Origin: Mycobacterium sp.
Lineage (GTDB): Bacteria; Actinomycetota; Actinomycetes; Mycobacteriales; Mycobacteriaceae
Direction of reading: 5' to 3'
DNA: 43,191 nt
NCBI GenBank assembly: GCA_023264735.1
Contig: JAHFVD010000064.1
Span: 1-43,191, forward strand
Both the position numbers and the translations under genes were made by a program. Below are positions 7,857 to 16,322 of this stretch, in pieces (the first letter of the stretch is position 1; each line of letters begins with the position of its first letter). Below the pieces are notes generated by a model that was given only the letters and a program-made list of their open reading frames with translations, had not been told where the DNA came from and did no database searches.

Positions 7857-8738
7857 GTGAATTCGAATCTGCCCGTCACCGAGTCCGGTGGCGGGCAGGT
7901 TCGTCTTCGGCTCGACATCGCCTACGACGGCACCGAATTCACCGGCTGGGCGGCGCATGACGGGTTTCGCACCGTCGCAGGTGTTCTCGAGGAATCCCTC
8001 TCGACGGTGTTCCGCACGCGGCTGCGGGTATTCGGGGCCGGACGCACCGACACCGGTGTGCACGCGACCGGCCAGGTCGCCCACCTCGACGTGCCCGCCG
8101 ACGCGCTCGCCCATGCCTACCCACGGCATGCCCGGCCCGACGATCCCGAATTTCAACCGCTGGTGCGCCGATTGGCCCGCTTCCTGCCCGAGGATGTCCG
8201 GGTACGTGAGATCGTCCGTGCGCCAGCTGGATTCGATGCACGCTTCTCGGCGCTGCGCCGCCACTACGCCTACCGGCTCTCGTTGGCGCCCTATGGGGTG
8301 GAGCCGCAGCTCGCGCGCTACGTGACGCCATGGACCAAGCCGCTGGATGTCGAAGCCATGGCCACGGCATCCCGGCATCTGTTGGGGCTGAACGACTTTG
8401 CCGCATTCTGCCGGCACCGGCCCGGTGCGACGACGATCCGCGACCTTCAGCGCCTGGACTGGGTCGCTACCGGCGATCTGGTGACCGCCTACGTGAGTGC
8501 GGATGCGTTCTGCTGGTCGATGGTGCGCTCACTGGTCGGCGCACTGCTGGCCGTGGGGGAGGGTCGCCGCGAACCAGTGTGGTGCGCAACGTTGTTGAGT
8601 GCGCAGGCGCGCTCCAGTGATTTCGCCGCTGCACCGGCCCGTGGCCTGACTCTGACCGGGGTCGACTATCCGCCCGACGATCAGTTGGCCGCGCGCATCA
8701 GCATCACTCGCGACCTGCGAACGTTGCCGAAACCCTAG
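7857..8738 (+). CDS. truA: tRNA pseudouridine(38-40) synthase
   Basis: 293 aa if GTG at 7857 is used, which lies 4 bp after the rplQ stop and fits coupled translation; a longer open frame upstream merely shadows rplQ. The core reads LDIAYDGTEFTGWA, then FGAGRTDTGVHATGQVAH with catalytic Asp65 in RTD. It also has FDARFSALRRHYAYRL and the C-terminal MVRSLVGALLAVGEG. TruA makes pseudouridine at positions 38-40 of the anticodon stem in many tRNAs. The stop overlaps the stop of the convergent cutinase gene by 4 bp (8735-8738). Confidence 0.96.
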   Translation: MNSNLPVTESGGGQVRLRLDIAYDGTEFTGWAAHDGFRTVAGVLEESLSTVFRTRLRVFGAGRTDTGVHATGQVAHLDVPADALAHAYPRHARPDDPEFQPLVRRLARFLPEDVRVREIVRAPAGFDARFSALRRHYAYRLSLAPYGVEPQLARYVTPWTKPLDVEAMATASRHLLGLNDFAAFCRHRPGATTIRDLQRLDWVATGDLVTAYVSADAFCWSMVRSLVGALLAVGEGRREPVWCATLLSAQARSSDFAAAPARGLTLTGVDYPPDDQLAARISITRDLRTLPKP

Positions 8739-9409
8739 AGCTTGGCGGCCACGAAATCGGCGGCCTGATTGATCATCCCGGCCTTCTGGTAGGCGGCGGC
8801 GAGGTGATCGGGCCAGTTGGCCTCCCAGGTGTCCGGGTCGGCCGGGTTGCAGATCGGATCGGCGCCGTGGCACAGCTCGATGGTCCGGTCTTGATATGCG
8901 GGGCTGAAGTTCGTGATCGGGCCCAACCACTGAGTCCCGTTGCCGAACAGGGCGACAGCCGCGATATGGCTGTCGGCGCCGGCAGGCATGGGATTCTTGA
9001 AGCCCATGATCGAGATGGGAACGGCCAGCACCATATCGGTGGCCGCCGCACCCAGCGAGTAGCCGCCGAGCACCAAGCGGGTATTCGGGCAGTTGTTCAC
9101 GTTGTAGGCGATGCGGTTGCTGATGTCGTTGGCGCCGATGTCCACCTGATTGTCGGCGGGATAGTTCACGGCATAGACGCCGATGTTCTGGTGAACCCGC
9201 GATCGCAGTGCGCTGACGAAGGCTTGGCCGATGACCCCGGTGCCGGGCGATTCAAGGCGACCGCGCGCGAAGATGACTTCGATCGGCGGACACGATGCGG
9301 CGCTCGCTGTCGGTACTGAGTCGGGCAGCGCGGCGGGAGCCATGACCATCGCAAGTGCTGCAACGAATGTGGCGACCGCGCTGGCGGCGGTCGTTCGGAT
9401 ACGCATCAT
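8735..9409 (-). CDS. Secreted cutinase-family serine hydrolase (copy 1)
   Basis: 224 aa with an N-terminal signal peptide (about residues 1-37, basic start then alanine-rich core). The mature part has the cutinase pattern: PPIEVIFARG, the nucleophile elbow GGYSLG with Ser118, Asp184 in the DPIC block and His202 in the WPDHLAAAY stretch, so the triad is complete. Mycobacterial members (Cut3/Cut4, culp type) act as esterases, lipases or phospholipases at the envelope rather than on plant cutin. It follows the broken copy at once (start 9409, pseudogene stop 9410) and runs tail to tail into truA. M. tuberculosis has cut3 and cut4 in this neighbourhood. Confidence 0.92.
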   Translation of the reverse strand: MMRIRTTAASAVATFVAALAMVMAPAALPDSVPTASAASCPPIEVIFARGRLESPGTGVIGQAFVSALRSRVHQNIGVYAVNYPADNQVDIGANDISNRIAYNVNNCPNTRLVLGGYSLGAAATDMVLAVPISIMGFKNPMPAGADSHIAAVALFGNGTQWLGPITNFSPAYQDRTIELCHGADPICNPADPDTWEANWPDHLAAAYQKAGMINQAADFVAAKL

Positions 9410-9842
9410 TCAGAGCCTGTCCGCAGCGAATTGGGCGGCCTGATCGACCAGGCCGGAACCGATGTAGGCGTCCTGCAGATGCGAGGACCAGTTGCCGACG
9501 AGGGTGTTGGGATCGATGCCGGCACCTGGCGGGTGTTGGGGCAGTTGGTCGCCATGTACTGCATATGCCTGCTCATATCGTTCGCGCCGGGCACGATGTC
9601 CCAGTCGGCGATGTAGTTGACGGCGTACGCACCCTCGCTCTTCGGGTTTTACCGCGCAACGCATCGACGAACGCGTCGCCGATCCGCCCGATGCCAGGCG
9701 GTTCGAAGCGGCCGCGGGCGAAGATCACCTCGGCATCGGGACAATCCGCGGCCGTCGCCACGGCAGTGGGCAATAGCGATGCGGCAACGGACATTATCGC
9801 TGCGGCACTGCTCAGCACCGCTGTGACGCGCATGCCAGCCAT
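9410..9842 (-). pseudogene. Cutinase pseudogene (frameshifts and internal deletion)
   Basis: From ATG at 9842 the frame codes for a signal peptide and a proper cutinase N-terminus (DCPDAEVIFARG, GRIGDAFVDALRGKT). Near 9645-9660 the frame is lost: the continuation GAYAVNY and MATNCPNTR is in a second frame. After NCPNTR about 100 residues, including the GYSxG nucleophile region and the Asp loop, are missing. The end DPNTLVGNWSSHLQDAY to AADRL is in a third frame and stops at 9410. It therefore cannot make an active enzyme. It is the decayed third copy of the tandem array. A 84-aa open frame covering its 3' end (9410-9664) is not a gene. Confidence 0.88.
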
Positions 9843-9888
9843 CGTAGCCGAGGTGTGAGCAGTGCTGGCAGCAAATAGATTTGCCGGG

Positions 9889-10572
9889 CTACAGCAGGCC
9901 CGCGAGGAACCCGGCGGCTTGCGCAGGCCCGGGGCCGGCTTCGTAATCGGTGTGCGCGAACGGGTTGCGGCCGCGCGAGCAGATCGGATCACCGTCGTTG
10001 CAGAGGTCGATGCCCTTACCGGCGAACGACCCGCCGGCCGAGGTGATCGGGATGCTGAACTTGGTGGACGGGTTGCCGAAGACCGCCAGCCCGGCCACCT
10101 TGTTGGCGAGGTTGCCCGGCAGCGGCGGCGCGGAGCCGACGTCGCCGACCTTGTTGCCCAGCGGCGGTATCCCGACCAGCATGTCGACCACCGCGGCACC
10201 CTGCGAGTAGCCGCCGAGGACGATCCGTGTCGACGGGCACGCGGCGGCGGTGGCCGCGATGTGATTGGTCGCGTCGGTGGCGCCGTCGGCGGCACCGAGG
10301 AAGTCATAGGTGGCGGGGTAGTTCACCGCGTAGCTGCTCACTGTGCGGCCACCGAGCTGGGCCTGCAGGTTGTCAACCAGGGCTTGCCCGACGCGGCCGA
10401 TGCCGGCCGGCTCGCTGGTACCGCGGGCGAACACGACCTCGACGTCGGGGCATGGCTCGGCGTGCGCCGCCGGAGCGACGGTCGTCGGCATCAGCAGCGT
10501 GAGCGCCGCGGTGACGACAGCGGTCGAGGCAACCCCGAAGACGCGGGCTGGTGTCATGGTCGGCCTGGCCAT
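9889..10572 (-). CDS. Secreted cutinase-family serine hydrolase (copy 2)
   Basis: 227 aa from ATG at 10572, which has AAGGGGG about 10 nt upstream; a second ATG five codons on is possible. A signal peptide (about 1-38, ending AHA) leads into CPDVEVVFARGTSEPAGIGR. The nucleophile motif is GGYSQG with Ser123; Asp195 (GDPIC) and His207 complete the triad. Compared with copy 3 it has an extra loop around 140-153. It sits 76 bp downstream of copy 3 and 46 bp upstream of the pseudogene, all in one direction, so a single transcript is likely. Confidence 0.93.
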   Translation of the reverse strand: MARPTMTPARVFGVASTAVVTAALTLLMPTTVAPAAHAEPCPDVEVVFARGTSEPAGIGRVGQALVDNLQAQLGGRTVSSYAVNYPATYDFLGAADGATDATNHIAATAAACPSTRIVLGGYSQGAAVVDMLVGIPPLGNKVGDVGSAPPLPGNLANKVAGLAVFGNPSTKFSIPITSAGGSFAGKGIDLCNDGDPICSRGRNPFAHTDYEAGPGPAQAAGFLAGLL

Positions 10573-10648
10573 GGTGATGAGACCCCCTTGGTCGCGAGCA
10601 CTGGGCTAATACTCACACAACGTGCTGAGAGGGCCCAAACCGTCGTGA

Positions 10649-11305
10649 TCAGAGCAGACCGGCGACGAACGAAGCGGCCTGGTTGCCAGAGCCGTCACTG
10701 CCGTAGGCCCGGTGGGCGGCCACGTCGTCGCCGCTGGTGCAGATCGGGTCACCGGCGTTGCACAGATCGATGGACCTGCCGCCGTAGACCGGGCTGGTGG
10801 TCAGCGGCAGGCCGACCTTGGCGGTCGGGTTGCCGAAGGCCGCGATGGCTGCGACGTGGTCGGGGACATTGGGCGGCAGCGGGTTGTTGAACCCGATGGC
10901 GGGGAAGGGAACCGCGGTGATGACGTCGATGACCGCCGCACCCTGCGAGTATCCGCCGAGTACCAGCCTGGTGTTGGGGCAGTCGTTGACCACGCCCTGG
11001 ATGAACGCACTGGCGTCATTGGCGCCGTTGGCGGCGGCCAGGAAGTCATAGCTGGCCGGGTAGTTCACGGCGTACACGCCCATCGAGCGGTTGCCGATCT
11101 TGGGGCGCAGGGCGTTGACGAACGCCTGACCGACCCGGCCGATACCGGGCGCCTCATCGGTGCCCCGGGCGAACACCACCTGGACGTCATTGCAATCGGC
11201 CGCTGCAGTCGGCAGCGTGGCTGGGCTGACGAGCGAGGCCATCGCAACCAGAACGACGGCGGTGAGGGCGAACAGGAAACGCTTCGACGCAGAGGTGGAA
11301 GTCAC
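10649..11305 (-). CDS. Secreted cutinase-family serine hydrolase (copy 3, head of array)
   Basis: 218 aa from GTG at 11305. The signal peptide covers about residues 1-36. The mature enzyme has VQVVFARGTDEAPGIGR, the elbow GGYSQG with Ser120, Asp186 (GDPIC) and His198. It is the first gene of the array. A TAACAT element (11317-11312 on the minus strand) lies 6 nt before the GTG, the spacing of mycobacterial leaderless promoters, so the start and promoter support each other. The substrate is unknown; relatives hydrolyse medium-chain esters and phospholipids. Confidence 0.93.
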   Translation of the reverse strand: MTSTSASKRFLFALTAVVLVAMASLVSPATLPTAAADCNDVQVVFARGTDEAPGIGRVGQAFVNALRPKIGNRSMGVYAVNYPASYDFLAAANGANDASAFIQGVVNDCPNTRLVLGGYSQGAAVIDVITAVPFPAIGFNNPLPPNVPDHVAAIAAFGNPTAKVGLPLTTSPVYGGRSIDLCNAGDPICTSGDDVAAHRAYGSDGSGNQAASFVAGLL

Positions 11306-11365
11306 ATCTGGATGTTACCGATGGGAGGCGTGTTTCATTCCCGCCGTTTGCTCTCGTGTGGCGCG

Positions 11366-12370
11366 TCACGCCCGCGCCGGGCTGGTGGTTTCCTCGATCG
11401 GTCCGGCATCGGGCCACGTCGCCGCGGTGACCGCGGCGCTGCGATCGCCCTGGCGGGCCAGGGCCAGGCCGAGCAGGACCACTACACCGCCGACGGCTTG
11501 CGTGACGGTGACCGCTTCGCCGAGCAGCACCCACGCCGACAGTACCGCGAAGAGCACCTCGCCGAGGCCGACCAGGGACGCGAAGCTCGGCCGCAGCCGC
11601 GCCACACCGCTGATGCCCAGTGTGTAAGCGATCGCGGTGGCCACCACAGCCAGCATGAGCACCGGAACCCACCACGGCACGGTCAGTCCGGCGACGTCGG
11701 CGTTGTTGGCGGTGAAGGTCAGTGGCATCACGCCGGTCAGGCCCAGCAGCCCGACGGCGATCGCACCGACCACCAGGCCGCCGGCGGCCAGGGTGATCGA
11801 GTTCAGACCGCTGCCGTCAGCGCTCACCTCGTCGGACATCATGAAGTAGCAGGCCGCACAGATCGCCGCCGCCAGACCCCAGGCGATACCCGTCGCATTG
11901 ATGTGGGCATTCCCACTGAAGACGTTGAGCACCAACATGATTCCGGCCACCGCGAGTGCAACGCCAGCCAGCGTCATGGTGCGCGGACGGCGCCGGGTGG
12001 TTCCCCAGATCCAGCCGACAACCAGGATCGGGGCGGTGTATTCGAGCAGCAGCGCCACGCCGACCGACAGGTGCGAGACGGCGTTGTAGTAGCAGAGCTG
12101 GGCGCCTGCGATCGGGACGAGCCCGTAGGCCACCACCGTGCGGGCATGGGCGCGGGCTTCTCGAACCCAGTCGGGCTTGACGATGGTGGCGAATACCGCC
12201 ATGACCAGTGCGCCGCCGGCCAGCCGGGCGGTGACGGCGGCGGTCGGGGACCAGCCGGCCTCCATCAGCGACTTGGCGAACGGGCCGGACATGCCGAAGG
12301 TGAATGCCGATCCGATGGCGAACAGCAGGCCAAGCCGAAAGTGGTCTTGGCCACGAACCGTCGTCGACAT
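11366..12370 (-). CDS. DMT-superfamily (EamA-type) inner-membrane transporter
   Basis: 334 aa, with about ten hydrophobic helices arranged as two EamA repeats (about 12-140 and 160-310). The first repeat opens GLLFAIGSAFTFGMSGPFAK and includes AVSHLSVGVALLLEYTAPIL; the second includes VPVLMLAVVATAIAYTLG and ends LGEAVTVTQAVGGVVVLLG. Such proteins export amino acids, nucleosides or other metabolites by drug/metabolite-type transport; the substrate is not visible. A strong promoter (TTGACT at 12444-12439, 18-bp spacer, TATTGT at 12420-12415) drives it, with a palindrome over the start site. The divergent CGNR-type gene is the likely regulator. Confidence 0.9.
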   Translation of the reverse strand: MSTTVRGQDHFRLGLLFAIGSAFTFGMSGPFAKSLMEAGWSPTAAVTARLAGGALVMAVFATIVKPDWVREARAHARTVVAYGLVPIAGAQLCYYNAVSHLSVGVALLLEYTAPILVVGWIWGTTRRRPRTMTLAGVALAVAGIMLVLNVFSGNAHINATGIAWGLAAAICAACYFMMSDEVSADGSGLNSITLAAGGLVVGAIAVGLLGLTGVMPLTFTANNADVAGLTVPWWVPVLMLAVVATAIAYTLGISGVARLRPSFASLVGLGEVLFAVLSAWVLLGEAVTVTQAVGGVVVLLGLALARQGDRSAAVTAATWPDAGPIEETTSPARA

Positions 12371-12398
12371 GAAGCACCCCGGGTGTGTAATGAGTAAA

Positions 12399-12413
12399 AT
12401 GACCGTTGGTCAT
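12399..12413. promoter_or_regulatory. Palindromic operator in the exporter/CGNR gene gap
   Basis: ATGACC-GTT-GGTCAT, perfect 6-bp arms. For the minus-strand exporter it follows directly after the -10 element and covers the expected start site near 12408. For the plus-strand CGNR gene it overlaps the end of a TAAAAT -10 candidate (12395-12400). The position suits a repressor acting on both genes. Confidence 0.6.
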
Positions 12414-12435
12414 GACAATATGTCCCGAGGGAGTC

Positions 12436-12999
12436 ATGAGTCAAATGCTTTTCGTTCATGACACGGAGCTCACACTGCGGGCTGCGTGTGCACTGGTCAA
12501 CAGCGATCGCGTCGACGGCGAACAGCTGGCGGACCAGCCTGCCCTGGACGCCTACCTGAACAGCTACGGCTGGACCGGGCGGCGCGATCACGACGACGCC
12601 GAGCTGGCGGCCGTGCACACGTTGCGCGGGCGGCTGGGCCGGATCTGGGCCGCCGCCAACGACGAGGTCCGCGCCGTTGGGCAGATCAACGCGCTGCTGT
12701 CCGACACCCGCGCATCGCCGTGGCTGACCCGCCACCCCGAGATGCCCGAGTGGCACCTGCACCTGGCGTCCATCCACGATCCGTTGGCCCAGCGGATGGG
12801 CGCCGAGATGGCGATGTCGCTGGCCGACCTGGTGCGCGCCGGCGAGCTGCGCAGGCTGAAGGTCTGTGCGGCGCCGGACTGCGATGCGGTGCTGATCGAT
12901 CTGTCGCGCAACCGGTCGCGCATGTTCTGCGATACCGGAAATTGCGGTAATCGCCAGCACGTGGCCGCTTATCGGGAGCGCCGCTCGAAAGAGGGGTAG
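12436..12999 (+). CDS. CGNR zinc-finger transcriptional regulator (ABATE domain)
   Basis: 187 aa using ATG at 12436, which has GAGGGAG directly upstream; an earlier in-frame codon at 12406 lies inside the operator and is unlikely. Residues 1-130 match the stress-induced ABATE-type domain: LRAACALVNS, an internal RGRLGRIWAA helix and WHLHLASIHDPLAQRM. Residues 140-180 form the CGNR zinc finger, with Cys144, Cys149, Cys165 and Cys170 followed by GNRQHVAAYR. Members are thought to bind DNA through the finger. It is divergent from the exporter by 65 bp and probably controls that gene and itself through the palindrome at 12399-12413. Confidence 0.9.
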   Translation: MSQMLFVHDTELTLRAACALVNSDRVDGEQLADQPALDAYLNSYGWTGRRDHDDAELAAVHTLRGRLGRIWAAANDEVRAVGQINALLSDTRASPWLTRHPEMPEWHLHLASIHDPLAQRMGAEMAMSLADLVRAGELRRLKVCAAPDCDAVLIDLSRNRSRMFCDTGNCGNRQHVAAYRERRSKEG

Positions 13000-13009
13000 C
13001 GTCACGCCC

Positions 13010-14260
13010 ATGCGCGCACGGGGGCGTGACATCGACATCATGGTCTTCGGAGCCACTGGCTACGTGGGCAAACTCACCGCGGGATATCTCGCCAGATCCC
13101 GCTCGGGACTTCGGATCGCGCTTGCCGGCAGGTCGAAGAGTCGCCTCGAGGCCGTCCGCAGTGGCCTCGGCGGGCGGACGAAGGACTGGCCGCTGATCGT
13201 CGCCGATGTGGACAAGCCCGGTTCGCTGAAGGACATGGCATCCCGAAGCCGGTTGGTGCTCAACGCGGTTGGCCCCTACACCCGGTACGGCCTGCCGGTC
13301 GTCGCGGCCTGCGCCGATGCGGGAACCGATTACATCGATCTCACCGGCGAGGTCCCGTTCGTCCGGCGCAGCATCGACCAGAGCCACCGTCGGGCGAAGA
13401 GCAGCGGCGCGCGGATCGTGCATTCGTGCGGATTCGACTCGATCCCTTCGGATCTCACCGTGTACGCGCTGAGTCGCCGGGTCGCCGACGACCGGGCCGG
13501 TGAACTCGCCGACACGACGCTCGTGCTGCGGGACTACTCGGGTGGTTACGCTGGCGGTTCGGTGGCGACGATGGTCGACCTGATGCGCCTGACCGCATCG
13601 GATCCCGAGGTGCGCCACATGCTCGACGATCCGTACAGTCTCAGTCCCGACCGCGGCGCCGAACCCGATCTGGGACAACAGATCGACCTTCCGTTGCTGC
13701 CGGGCCACGAGGTCGCCCCCGAACTGGCGGGGTTGTGGACCAGTGGCTACGTCATGGCGCTGTACAACACGCGCTGTGTGCGCCGCTCCAATGCCCTGAT
13801 GAAATGGGCCTACGGGCGTAGCTTCCGCTATACCGAAACGCTCATCATGGGGTCGTTCCCCGGTGCAGCTCTGGCGGGCGCGATGTTCAACGCCGGCATC
13901 GCCACCGCATCCCGCTTCGGCGGCCACTACTTGCGAATGCTCCCAACGGGTTTGGTCGACCGGATGACACCGGCGGCGGGAACGGGCAACGATATGGGCT
14001 CGCGCGGGCACTACCGGGTCGAGACGTACGCGACCACGACGACCGGCCGCCGGTATCGGGCGACGATCGCGCAACCCGCCGACCCCGGCTACTCGGCCAC
14101 CGCGGTGCTGGCCGGCGAGAGTGCGCTGGCCCTCGTCCTGGACCGAGACCGCTTGCCGGACCGGCACGGGGTGCTGACACCGGCCTCCGCGATGGGTGAT
14201 GTCATGCTGGATCGGCTGCCTGCCGCCGGGGTCACGTTCGAGACGGTCGGCCTGCCCTGA
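13010..14260 (+). CDS. Saccharopine dehydrogenase-like / trans-acting enoyl reductase family protein
   Basis: 416 aa. The N-terminal Rossmann fold has IMVFGATGYVGKLTAGYLA and the strand LRIALAGRSKSRLEAV. The next blocks are VLNAVGPYTRYG, YIDLTGEVPFVRR and GARIVHSCGFDSIPSDL, all standard for the mycobacterial family that includes the trans-acting enoyl reductase of phthiocerol synthesis. Other members have unknown roles, so a part in envelope lipid reduction is only likely. A TAGCGT element (12997-13002) ends 7 nt before the ATG, suggesting a leaderless transcript; its TAG is also the stop of the CGNR gene. The stop lies 4 bp from the end of the convergent FAD enzyme. Confidence 0.88.
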   Translation: MRARGRDIDIMVFGATGYVGKLTAGYLARSRSGLRIALAGRSKSRLEAVRSGLGGRTKDWPLIVADVDKPGSLKDMASRSRLVLNAVGPYTRYGLPVVAACADAGTDYIDLTGEVPFVRRSIDQSHRRAKSSGARIVHSCGFDSIPSDLTVYALSRRVADDRAGELADTTLVLRDYSGGYAGGSVATMVDLMRLTASDPEVRHMLDDPYSLSPDRGAEPDLGQQIDLPLLPGHEVAPELAGLWTSGYVMALYNTRCVRRSNALMKWAYGRSFRYTETLIMGSFPGAALAGAMFNAGIATASRFGGHYLRMLPTGLVDRMTPAAGTGNDMGSRGHYRVETYATTTTGRRYRATIAQPADPGYSATAVLAGESALALVLDRDRLPDRHGVLTPASAMGDVMLDRLPAAGVTFETVGLP

Positions 14261-14264
14261 GCGG

Positions 14265-16322
14265 TCACGGCATGTAGAAGCCCCGGATGTGGTGGTAGCG
14301 GCCGTATCCCAGCAGGGCGTTGGCGGCTTCGAGCCCCGAGACCACGGCGGCTTCGATGCAGCCCGCGTTGATGCCGCAGTCGGTCCAGTCGCCGGCGAGC
14401 ACGAGATTATCGTAGCCACTTTCATCGGGACGCAGCCGGTATTTGTCCGACCCCGGGACTGAGAGCACGTAGCGGTCGGAGGGGTCGATGTTGACGCTGA
14501 CGTGCTGGGATTCCAGTGCGGCCGCGCCCTTTCGGTCGCCGGCACCGGCGAGTAGGCCCCAGGTGAACCCGCCTTCGGTCACTGCTCCTGGCAGATACAT
14601 CCCGACATGGCGGTTCAGGTAGTCAACGGCGCTGGTCAGCACCCGCTTTCGGTGGGTGGCGACGTACGTGGCGGGGTCCTCGGTGGTCGGCCAGTGGGCA
14701 TCGAGCGCGCCGCAGAAGTATGCCACGGTCTGGGGCTCATCGGAGGCCGGCCACCGTTCGGCCCACAAGGTCTGACCCATCGACGCCCAGGTGTCGAACG
14801 GTGAGACGTAGCCGCTGGTGGTCACTCCCGGGCGGTGCCAGCCCAGCGCGGCTTCGGTTGGCCGCAACCAGAGTTGGAACGACTGGGTGGCCACCGTGCG
14901 GACGTGGGTGGTCATCTCATGCCACTCCGGGCGGTCGGCGATGAGTTCGCCTGCCACCAGTTCGACCATACCGAGTGACGCCGCCAGTACCACGTGGTCG
15001 AAGTCGACACCGTGACGCAGGATGCGGGTCTCGACGTCTGCCCGCTCGCCGAAGTGGGATTCCAGACCCGCTAAATCCGTTGTGGCTTTGAGCTGTTCGT
15101 AACGGGGGAGGGCGGGGAACACCGGTAGACCGTCGGCAGCGATCAGTGGCTCGTAGGTGTCGAGCCCGTCGACGAGTTCGACCTGCCTGCCCATGGTGAT
15201 CGCCTCGATGCGGTGCCGGTGATCGTGAAGGTGTAGCGCATCGAGGCGGTGAAAGAACTCGAATCGGACTCCGCGCCTGCGCAGCGCCTGGTAGATCGGC
15301 GCGATGATGACGTCGCCCATGCCCGCGGTCATCTTCCAGAAGAATGCGCCCTTGTACTGGAAAAGCGCGATGCCGGTGAGTAAGACGGCCACCCCGGCGG
15401 CGAAGGTCGGGCGGGTGAAATCGCCTTCCTCGTAGCCGAACACCATGTCGTACATGCCGCGAATCAGCGGGAAATCGAGGACATCGGGGTCTGCGCCATG
15501 CCGCAGCAGCCAGTCGCTGTATTCCTCGTCGTTGATGGCACGAAAGCCGAGGGGGTCGGTGATCAGCCGGTCGGCGATCAAGCCTCGCGTGGTGGCGGCC
15601 AGCAGTGACATCAACAGCCACATGCGCTTGTGCTCGGGTCGGCGCTCGTAGTCCAGCGCTTCGCGCACCGCGTCGAGTGCCTCGGCCAGAAAGCCTGCGG
15701 CCGAGCCTTCGGCGGTGCGGGGTTCGATGAGGGCGGCCAGCGTGGCCGTTGTGGCGCGCCGAACCGCGGCGATCCAATCGGCCGACTCGGGCTGTGGGCT
15801 GGCCGACAGGGTGAGATCCTTACCGCTGGCCGCACTGAGTGATTCGGCGAAATCCAACAGCAATCGCAAGGCCCGGGCGGCAAAATCGAGCACCGTCAGC
15901 TCGCGCCCCGTCGCACCCGGTTCACCGGGCAGTTCGGGGGTGCGGCTGAACTTGCCGGACCAGATCAGCCAGTCGTCGCCGAAGCGGTCGGCCATCCCGA
16001 GCTCTTCGGCGGGGATCAGTGCCTGATCCCAGGTTCGGATCGGGCAGCCGGGATCGGTGTTCTCCCTGTCCAGTTCGGCATAACACTCGCGCAGCAGCGC
16101 GAAGGCGTTCTCGTAGGAACCCAGCCAGATGTGCAGGCCGTGCTCCTCGATCCGGTTGTGCTCGCCGCGGCTGGATGCGCCCTTGCCGCCGAGGCGCCAG
16201 CCGCGCTGGTACACGGTGATCGTTTCGAAGCGGTCCTGCCACTGGCCTTCGCTGAGCCGCCACGCGGCACTGAGCCCCGCCATGCCCCCGCCCAGAATGG
16301 CGATCCGGCTCCGTCGGCGCAT
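14265..16322 (-). CDS. Large FAD/NAD(P)-binding desaturase-like oxidoreductase
   Basis: 685 aa from ATG at 16322, which overlaps the cyclase stop by one base (TGATG), so translation is coupled. Residues 5-35 are a dinucleotide fold with GGGMAG at 11-16, followed by QRGWRLGGKGASSRG, a block seen in phytoene-desaturase/amine-oxidase-like flavoproteins, and IEEHGLHIWLGSYENAF. The C-terminus has the closing FAD motif NLVLAGDWTDCGINAGCIEAA. It belongs to the large COG3349-type family, longer than standard phytoene desaturases (about 500 aa), with an inserted middle region. The substrate is unknown; a nearby polyprenyl diphosphate synthase suggests a prenyl or carotenoid-like lipid. It is the last gene of the minus-strand operon. 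Confidence 0.82.
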   Translation of the reverse strand: MRRRSRIAILGGGMAGLSAAWRLSEGQWQDRFETITVYQRGWRLGGKGASSRGEHNRIEEHGLHIWLGSYENAFALLRECYAELDRENTDPGCPIRTWDQALIPAEELGMADRFGDDWLIWSGKFSRTPELPGEPGATGRELTVLDFAARALRLLLDFAESLSAASGKDLTLSASPQPESADWIAAVRRATTATLAALIEPRTAEGSAAGFLAEALDAVREALDYERRPEHKRMWLLMSLLAATTRGLIADRLITDPLGFRAINDEEYSDWLLRHGADPDVLDFPLIRGMYDMVFGYEEGDFTRPTFAAGVAVLLTGIALFQYKGAFFWKMTAGMGDVIIAPIYQALRRRGVRFEFFHRLDALHLHDHRHRIEAITMGRQVELVDGLDTYEPLIAADGLPVFPALPRYEQLKATTDLAGLESHFGERADVETRILRHGVDFDHVVLAASLGMVELVAGELIADRPEWHEMTTHVRTVATQSFQLWLRPTEAALGWHRPGVTTSGYVSPFDTWASMGQTLWAERWPASDEPQTVAYFCGALDAHWPTTEDPATYVATHRKRVLTSAVDYLNRHVGMYLPGAVTEGGFTWGLLAGAGDRKGAAALESQHVSVNIDPSDRYVLSVPGSDKYRLRPDESGYDNLVLAGDWTDCGINAGCIEAAVVSGLEAANALLGYGRYHHIRGFYMP

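Noticed and set aside
9573..10307. Open frame of 244 aa on the minus strand across two cutinase genes
   Set aside because: It is the wrong frame of copy 2 joined to the intact N-terminus of the pseudogene; only its last part (from 9842) is real sequence of a gene.
10712..12397. 561-aa plus-strand frame across cutinase and exporter genes
   Set aside because: Composition is Gly/Arg/His/Gln-rich as expected from antisense reading; both minus-strand genes are certain.
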